A stretch of 64,000 bases of DNA, from contig OW818688.1 of NCBI GenBank assembly GCA_942493265.1, positions 558,001 to 622,000 of the forward strand, given 5' to 3'. The stretch comes from UBA12481 sp942493265 (lineage in GTDB: Bacteria > Bacteroidota > Bacteroidia > Bacteroidales > UBA12481). The position numbers and the translations under genes were made by a program. Of this stretch, positions 63,262 to 64,000 are shown piece after piece (the first letter of the stretch is position 1; the number at the start of each line of letters is the position of its first letter). The notes under the pieces were generated by a model. The model was not told where the DNA came from, searched no databases, and saw nothing but the letters and a program-made list of their open reading frames with translations.

Positions 63262-63281
63262 CACTCTTCCGCATTACGCAT

Positions 63282-63826
63282 TCAGCAACCAGCTTTCTCG
63301 ATTCCCCCATCCATCCCCGGATTGGGAGCAGCAAACAATTCTATCATTTGTATCAGGTCCGATAACGATTCACTGAAATTAATCTTTCGTGAATATTCCA
63401 TACAGTTGTGATGGATTACTGATGAGTTCAAAACTATCTTCAGTTTCTTTTCTGCCTCATTGGGCGTAAACTAGCCCGGGCTGTCGATGATCATCCGGTT
63501 AATCGCATTCAGTACAATCCTTTTAACTGGTAGCGGCCAATATTCCGGTATTGCAAGTCCCGAGAACACAGGCGGTTGATGAAGGCTCCAGAATGAAACC
63601 GGCTGAAGGTTAAGTGTGATGAGTGGGATACCCGTTTTTTCATGGGCGATCCGGGCACCCGGGAGCCCAGCAGGTAAAAACCAATTCCGGCCGCCTCAGC
63701 GCCATCACGAAAGAATTCACTGGTGATGAGAGTTACCCGGTGTCCGCGGGATTTAAGAGCAGCGCCTGCCGTCAGAAAGGGATTAACATCACCGGCACTG
63801 CCGATACTGAGCAGGAGGTAGTTCAT
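63282..63826 (-). pseudogene. Decayed UGT/GT28-like glycosyltransferase
   Basis: The first 55 codons read as an intact N-terminus (LLLSIGSAGDVNPFLTAGAA, RGHRVTLITSEFF) of a sterol/UDP-glucosyltransferase-like GT-B enzyme. Then the frame shifts: the next frame gives GIPLITLNLQPVSFWS, which fits the middle of the acceptor domain, so about 60 codons are missing between. A TAG stop interrupts at SPG*FTPNEAE, and a further deletion leads to a C-terminal helix-like INFSESLSDLIQMIEL before TGA at 63282. Total length is 545 bp against roughly 1.2 kb for intact relatives. The remnant is not expected to be functional. Confidence 0.75.
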
Positions 63827-63881
63827 GGATTAAAATATCAGGCACTATAAAGATACACTTTGGCGGATCAATCGTTGCCCG

Positions 63882-64000
63882 TCACTTCTTTTTCAGCAGG
63901 GAAGGCACTATCGAGACCACCAGAATCAGCAGGATGATCCCCAGCGAAAGCCCGATCGGAATTTTATAAATATCGGTCAGGAGCATTTTGCCTCCGACAA
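63882..64000 (-). CDS. TerC-family membrane protein (C-terminal 38 aa, partial)
   Basis: The last 38 codons of a gene that continues past the window end. The sequence MLLTDIYKIPIGLSLGIILL matches the final transmembrane segment of TerC/Alx proteins, which act in metal (Mn/Ca) export or tellurium resistance. The C-terminus ends SLLKKK. Only this helix is visible, so the assignment is moderate. Confidence 0.7.
   Translation of the reverse strand, partial: VGGKMLLTDIYKIPIGLSLGIILLILVVSIVPSLLKKK

Overview
The window looks like a chromosome segment of an uncultured member of the Bacteroidetes, probably Bacteroidia. The evidence is a hybrid two-component regulator ending in an AraC domain, three proteins with type IX secretion (T9SS) sorting tails, SprB-type and HYR repeats, a FISUMP-type lipoprotein, and several exact matches to the Bacteroidetes -7 promoter box TAnnTTTG. 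No rRNA, tRNA, CRISPR array, phage or transposase gene was recognised. Functions below rest on motifs and family resemblance read by eye; no database search was run.

Layout. 1-2.6 kb: the 3' part of a hybrid sensor kinase and a secreted PHB-depolymerase/feruloyl-esterase-like protein. 2.6-4 kb: a URO-D-family methyltransferase-like protein and a small membrane protein. 4.5-15.5 kb: one giant T9SS-exported surface protein (about 3,640 aa) with 20 SprB-like repeats, 11 of them in an almost identical 237-bp tandem array. 15.5-19.2 kb: a two-gene lipid operon (PlsC-like acyltransferase, lipid kinase), a FISUMP lipoprotein and a second URO-D paralogue. 19.3-31.7 kb (minus strand): five DUF4402 pilin-like proteins, a PapD-like chaperone, a 1,668-aa T9SS protein with a PA14-like domain, and a usher-like outer-membrane protein with a C-terminal SPOR domain. 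Together these look like a chaperone-usher pilus operon in a phylum not normally credited with one. Two of the pilin genes are tandem duplicates with identical coding sequence and a conserved structured leader.

32-37.5 kb: a MaoC-like hydratase, a lipoprotein, a membrane/TPR-like protein, and a carotenoid-type operon (flavodoxin, crtI, crtB, SRPBCC). 37.7-56.8 kb (plus strand): a tightly packed operon of five PQQ-like beta-propeller proteins, an NHL-like propeller, a ferredoxin, a NapH-like membrane polyferredoxin, a fused NuoE-NuoF protein, a 2Fe-2S/GltD-like flavoprotein that seems to have lost its NAD(P) domain, a GT4 glycosyltransferase and a LolD/FtsX-type ABC transporter. It reads as an unassigned envelope electron-transfer system fed by NADH. 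A REP-like palindrome family has entered two neighbouring genes of this operon in frame.

56.9-64 kb: a DHFR/RibD-like reductase, a GNAT acetyltransferase, a GH2 glycosidase, an S41 peptidase, a cold-shock protein, a decayed glycosyltransferase pseudogene and the C-terminus of a TerC-family protein cut by the window edge. Short intergenic word repeats of several families occur throughout.
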